In this document: in pieces, positions 6,272-7,900 of the stretch | Position numbering within the stretch: the first letter of the stretch is position 1 | Layout of the letters: every line of letters starts with the position of its first letter | Origin: Candidatus Nitrosopolaris rasttigaisensis | GTDB lineage: Archaea > Thermoproteota > Nitrososphaeria > Nitrososphaerales > Nitrososphaeraceae | Assembly (NCBI GenBank): GCA_933226995.1 | Contig: CAKOFP010000251.1 | Location: forward strand, 1-7,900 | DNA: 7,900 nucleotides | Reading direction: 5' to 3' | Notes under the pieces: generated by a model | The model's input: only the letters and a program-made list of their open reading frames with translations | Told to the model about the DNA's origin: nothing | Databases searched by the model: none | Made by a program: the position numbers and the translations under genes

Positions 6272-7648
6272 CTACAGATAATCTGAAAGTTTGATCTTTT
6301 CCTCTCCAGGAATTCTTGCAACTTCGAATCTCTCCTTAGGTTTAAGGAGAGTGGCAGTAGCATCAATTCCTACCTTGGTCGTAAGCAAATTCTGCTGATC
6401 GCTCGATGGGTCAAGACTGGATCCCTTCGCATTTGTAACTATCACAAATCCTTTATCTGCTTGACATCTAGTACAGATCGCATATTCTACAGCAATAGGA
6501 TCGGTTGGGTCTATGTCTTCGTCTACCACAATTCCCATTTTGAGAGAAGGGTGGGAAGCAAATGCAGCCAGAAGAGCATTTTTTGGTTCACCTTCAAGAC
6601 GCTTGTGGATTTGAATTACTGCGTTTAACCAGGTGCAGCCCCCTTCAGTAAGATGGACTGCCATTGCTGTGGGAACCACGTTTTTAACTCCTTCAAATAT
6701 TTTTGCTTCCACGGGCAAACCCATCAATAGTCGATGTTCCGGATAGCCTGGTAAAATATCATGCAAAATCGCATTATTTCTGAATTTTATCCTATCGAGT
6801 TCGAAGACCGGTTGTCGCCGCTTTATGTCATATGTTCTTAGTGCCTCTACCATCCATTCCTCCTCCGCCCTATCTGTAAGAATTGTGCCTTCTAGTACAA
6901 TTTCGCTAAGAGTTGGAATGAAAAGCTGGGAATAATTGCTCCGTGTAACCGTAAGTTTTCCGTGTAGCAATGAGTTTGCGATAAGCATTTCATTGGCACC
7001 GTATGCTGCCTGATATGCTGATGCAATACTAATTGCCGGATGCACGCCAATTACGATGGAGACTTTGAGATCTTGTCCATGCTCTTTGGCAAATGAAAAG
7101 CACTTGTGGAGATGCCTACCCTCAACCATTCTAATTGCCAGATGTCTGTCGTCTAACAATAATAGGCGATGAGTGGAAGCATTTTGGTTTCCCCTTTCCT
7201 GATCTTTTGCAAAAACAACTGAGGATGTGATGTATGCGCCTGCATCCTTTTCAAAATGTGTAACGATGGGTAGGTCTCCTAACTTGTTGCTTGAATTCTC
7301 TTCAAAAGGGGCCTTAGTGAAGATTTTTTTCGGTTCAGTTGTTCGCGTCATTGCCGCCGTGACGTGTGAATGAATTAACTCTTCATTTTTCGCTCCAATG
7401 GCAAGAGAAAATCTCCTTCGGCTACCCAAAATGTTACATGCAACTCTGATTCTGCTGTGATTAACCGTTTCAAATAAAATTGCCTGTCCCCCCTCCAGCT
7501 TACTCGCGATGGCAGCAATCTCAAATTTTGGCTCAATGCATTTCTTTATTATAATGAGATCGTTTTCTTTCTCTAGTAAACGGAGGAAGGCGCGTAAGTC
7601 ATTATTTTTCTGTGAAGTTTCCATTTTGTTTGTTGTAGGTCCCGACAT
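6272..7648 (-). CDS. UbiD-family decarboxylase (prenylated-FMN dependent), possible anhydromevalonate phosphate decarboxylase
   Basis: UbiD-family enzymes use prenylated FMN, made by UbiX, to decarboxylate unsaturated acids. Counting from a TTG at 7660, the fold opens at NDLRAFLRLLEKEND (20-34). It continues with ILFETVN (61-67), THRLLLLDDRHLAIR (163-177, with Arg165 as likely flavin/substrate arginine), VIGVHPAI (203-210) and SEIVLEGTI (252-260, with Glu253 and Glu257 in the region of the catalytic acids). It ends with the GIVVDEDIDPTD metal/flavin segment (376-387) and GIDAT (431-435). The usual EGPFGE motif after the acids is replaced by EEEWMVEALRTYD (266-278). Many archaea use a UbiD homologue, with phosphomevalonate dehydratase, to make isopentenyl phosphate for lipids. 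This gene is a fair candidate for that job, but no pathway partner is in the window. ATG at 7648 follows purine-rich GGGAAAGAAG. TTG 7660 and ATG 7624 are alternatives. No TATA box is evident, suggesting co-transcription with the overlapping upstream frame. Confidence 0.9.
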   Translation of the reverse strand: MSGPTTNKMETSQKNNDLRAFLRLLEKENDLIIIKKCIEPKFEIAAIASKLEGGQAILFETVNHSRIRVACNILGSRRRFSLAIGAKNEELIHSHVTAAMTRTTEPKKIFTKAPFEENSSNKLGDLPIVTHFEKDAGAYITSSVVFAKDQERGNQNASTHRLLLLDDRHLAIRMVEGRHLHKCFSFAKEHGQDLKVSIVIGVHPAISIASAYQAAYGANEMLIANSLLHGKLTVTRSNYSQLFIPTLSEIVLEGTILTDRAEEEWMVEALRTYDIKRRQPVFELDRIKFRNNAILHDILPGYPEHRLLMGLPVEAKIFEGVKNVVPTAMAVHLTEGGCTWLNAVIQIHKRLEGEPKNALLAAFASHPSLKMGIVVDEDIDPTDPIAVEYAICTRCQADKGFVIVTNAKGSSLDPSSDQQNLLTTKVGIDATATLLKPKERFEVARIPGEEKIKLSDYL

Positions 7649-7900
7649 CTTCTTTCCCAACCAAATTCATAATCTCTCCCATAATTGCTTTCATATCGTC
7701 GAGATGCAACTGCTTCAAGCTGTGCATGCAAACAAGACAAATACCATTTATCATGGAAGACACCCTTTCCGAAATTGTATTAATGAACATTGAATCATAC
7801 TTGCTGGGAATAACTTTTGCTGTGTTAACTTTATTAGAAGAGGTCATAGAAACATATAAAGATCCAATCCGATTCGAACCTTCAGCAACCACGATAAAAC
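7602..7900 (-). CDS. Unidentified protein, C-terminal part; runs off the right edge
   Basis: This frame is open from the window edge to a TAA at 7602-7604, about 98 codons. A GTG at 7892 is available, but the frame continues upstream through hydrophobic codons (FIVVAEG), so the true start may lie outside the window. The product looks soluble: a possible beta strand (GSLYVSM), then an amphipathic helical segment (MFINTISERVSSMINGI, then HSLKQLHLDDMKAIMGEIMNLV) and a polar tail (GTYNKQNGNFTEK). I recognise no family. It overlaps the start of the UbiD-family gene by 23-59 bases depending on the start used there, which would fit translational coupling. The lack of a promoter before the UbiD gene favours a shared transcript. 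The polar tail lying entirely in the overlap could mean the real protein is conserved only up to about 7650. Confidence 0.5.
   Translation of the reverse strand, partial: FIVVAEGSNRIGSLYVSMTSSNKVNTAKVIPSKYDSMFINTISERVSSMINGICLVCMHSLKQLHLDDMKAIMGEIMNLVGKEDVGTYNKQNGNFTEK

Noticed and set aside
7509..7793. Plus-strand 94-codon frame across the UbiD 5' region
   Set aside because: It overlaps the conserved N-terminus of the UbiD-family protein in antisense and shows no motif.
7868..7885. GGTTCGAATC-like T-arm sequence on the minus strand at the right edge
   Set aside because: The flanking bases do not pair as a T-stem, and the stretch reads as codons of the open frame at 7602-7900.
1..7900. CRISPR array, insertion sequence, toxin-antitoxin or defence system
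   Set aside because: No regularly spaced direct repeats, transposase, nuclease, integrase or toxin motifs were found on either strand.

Overview
The window looks like archaeal chromosome, most probably an ammonia-oxidising Nitrososphaerota (Thaumarchaeota) of the Nitrososphaerales / Nitrosocosmicus kind. This lineage is inferred, not proven. The basis is AT-rich DNA with long non-coding gaps, TATA boxes about 22-31 bp upstream of start codons with almost no leader (leaderless archaeal promoters), frequent TTG/GTG starts, and gene content such as a UbiD-family decarboxylase, a SirB1-like protein and a compact nucleotide-sugar dehydrogenase. No rRNA, tRNA, CRISPR array, insertion sequence or phage gene can be supported.

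Layout. Positions 1-816 hold no gene I can support. A four-helix membrane protein of unknown function lies on the minus strand (817-1374) and is divergent from a dCMP deaminase on the plus strand (1754-2296). The 380 bp between them hold both promoters and a short GC-rich island. The deaminase is followed by a GNAT acetyltransferase with a second, C-terminal domain (2408-3322), then by a small 57-residue protein (3404-3577) that has its own well-spaced TATA box.

The plus-strand group converges on a minus-strand group across a gap containing a TGTACA palindrome cluster. The minus-strand group is a SirB1-type transglutaminase-fold/TPR protein (3666-4541) and a short nucleotide-sugar dehydrogenase (4639-5739). 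Each has its own TATA box and apparently a TTG start. About 530 bp of AT-rich DNA without a supportable gene follow. Then comes a UbiD-family decarboxylase (6272-7648), overlapped at its 5' end by an unidentified reading frame that runs off the right edge (7602-7900).

The genes look like separate housekeeping or lineage-specific units with individual promoters rather than one pathway. The exception is the UbiD gene, which may be co-transcribed with the frame upstream of it. Known roles touch pyrimidine deoxynucleotide supply (dCMP deaminase), cell-surface sugar precursors (nucleotide-sugar dehydrogenase) and prenylated-flavin decarboxylation, possibly the archaeal mevalonate route to membrane lipids. 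I found no convincing new multi-gene system. The main points of interest are the small hidden gene, the domain-truncated dehydrogenase, the variant UbiD active-site region and several intergenic inverted repeats.
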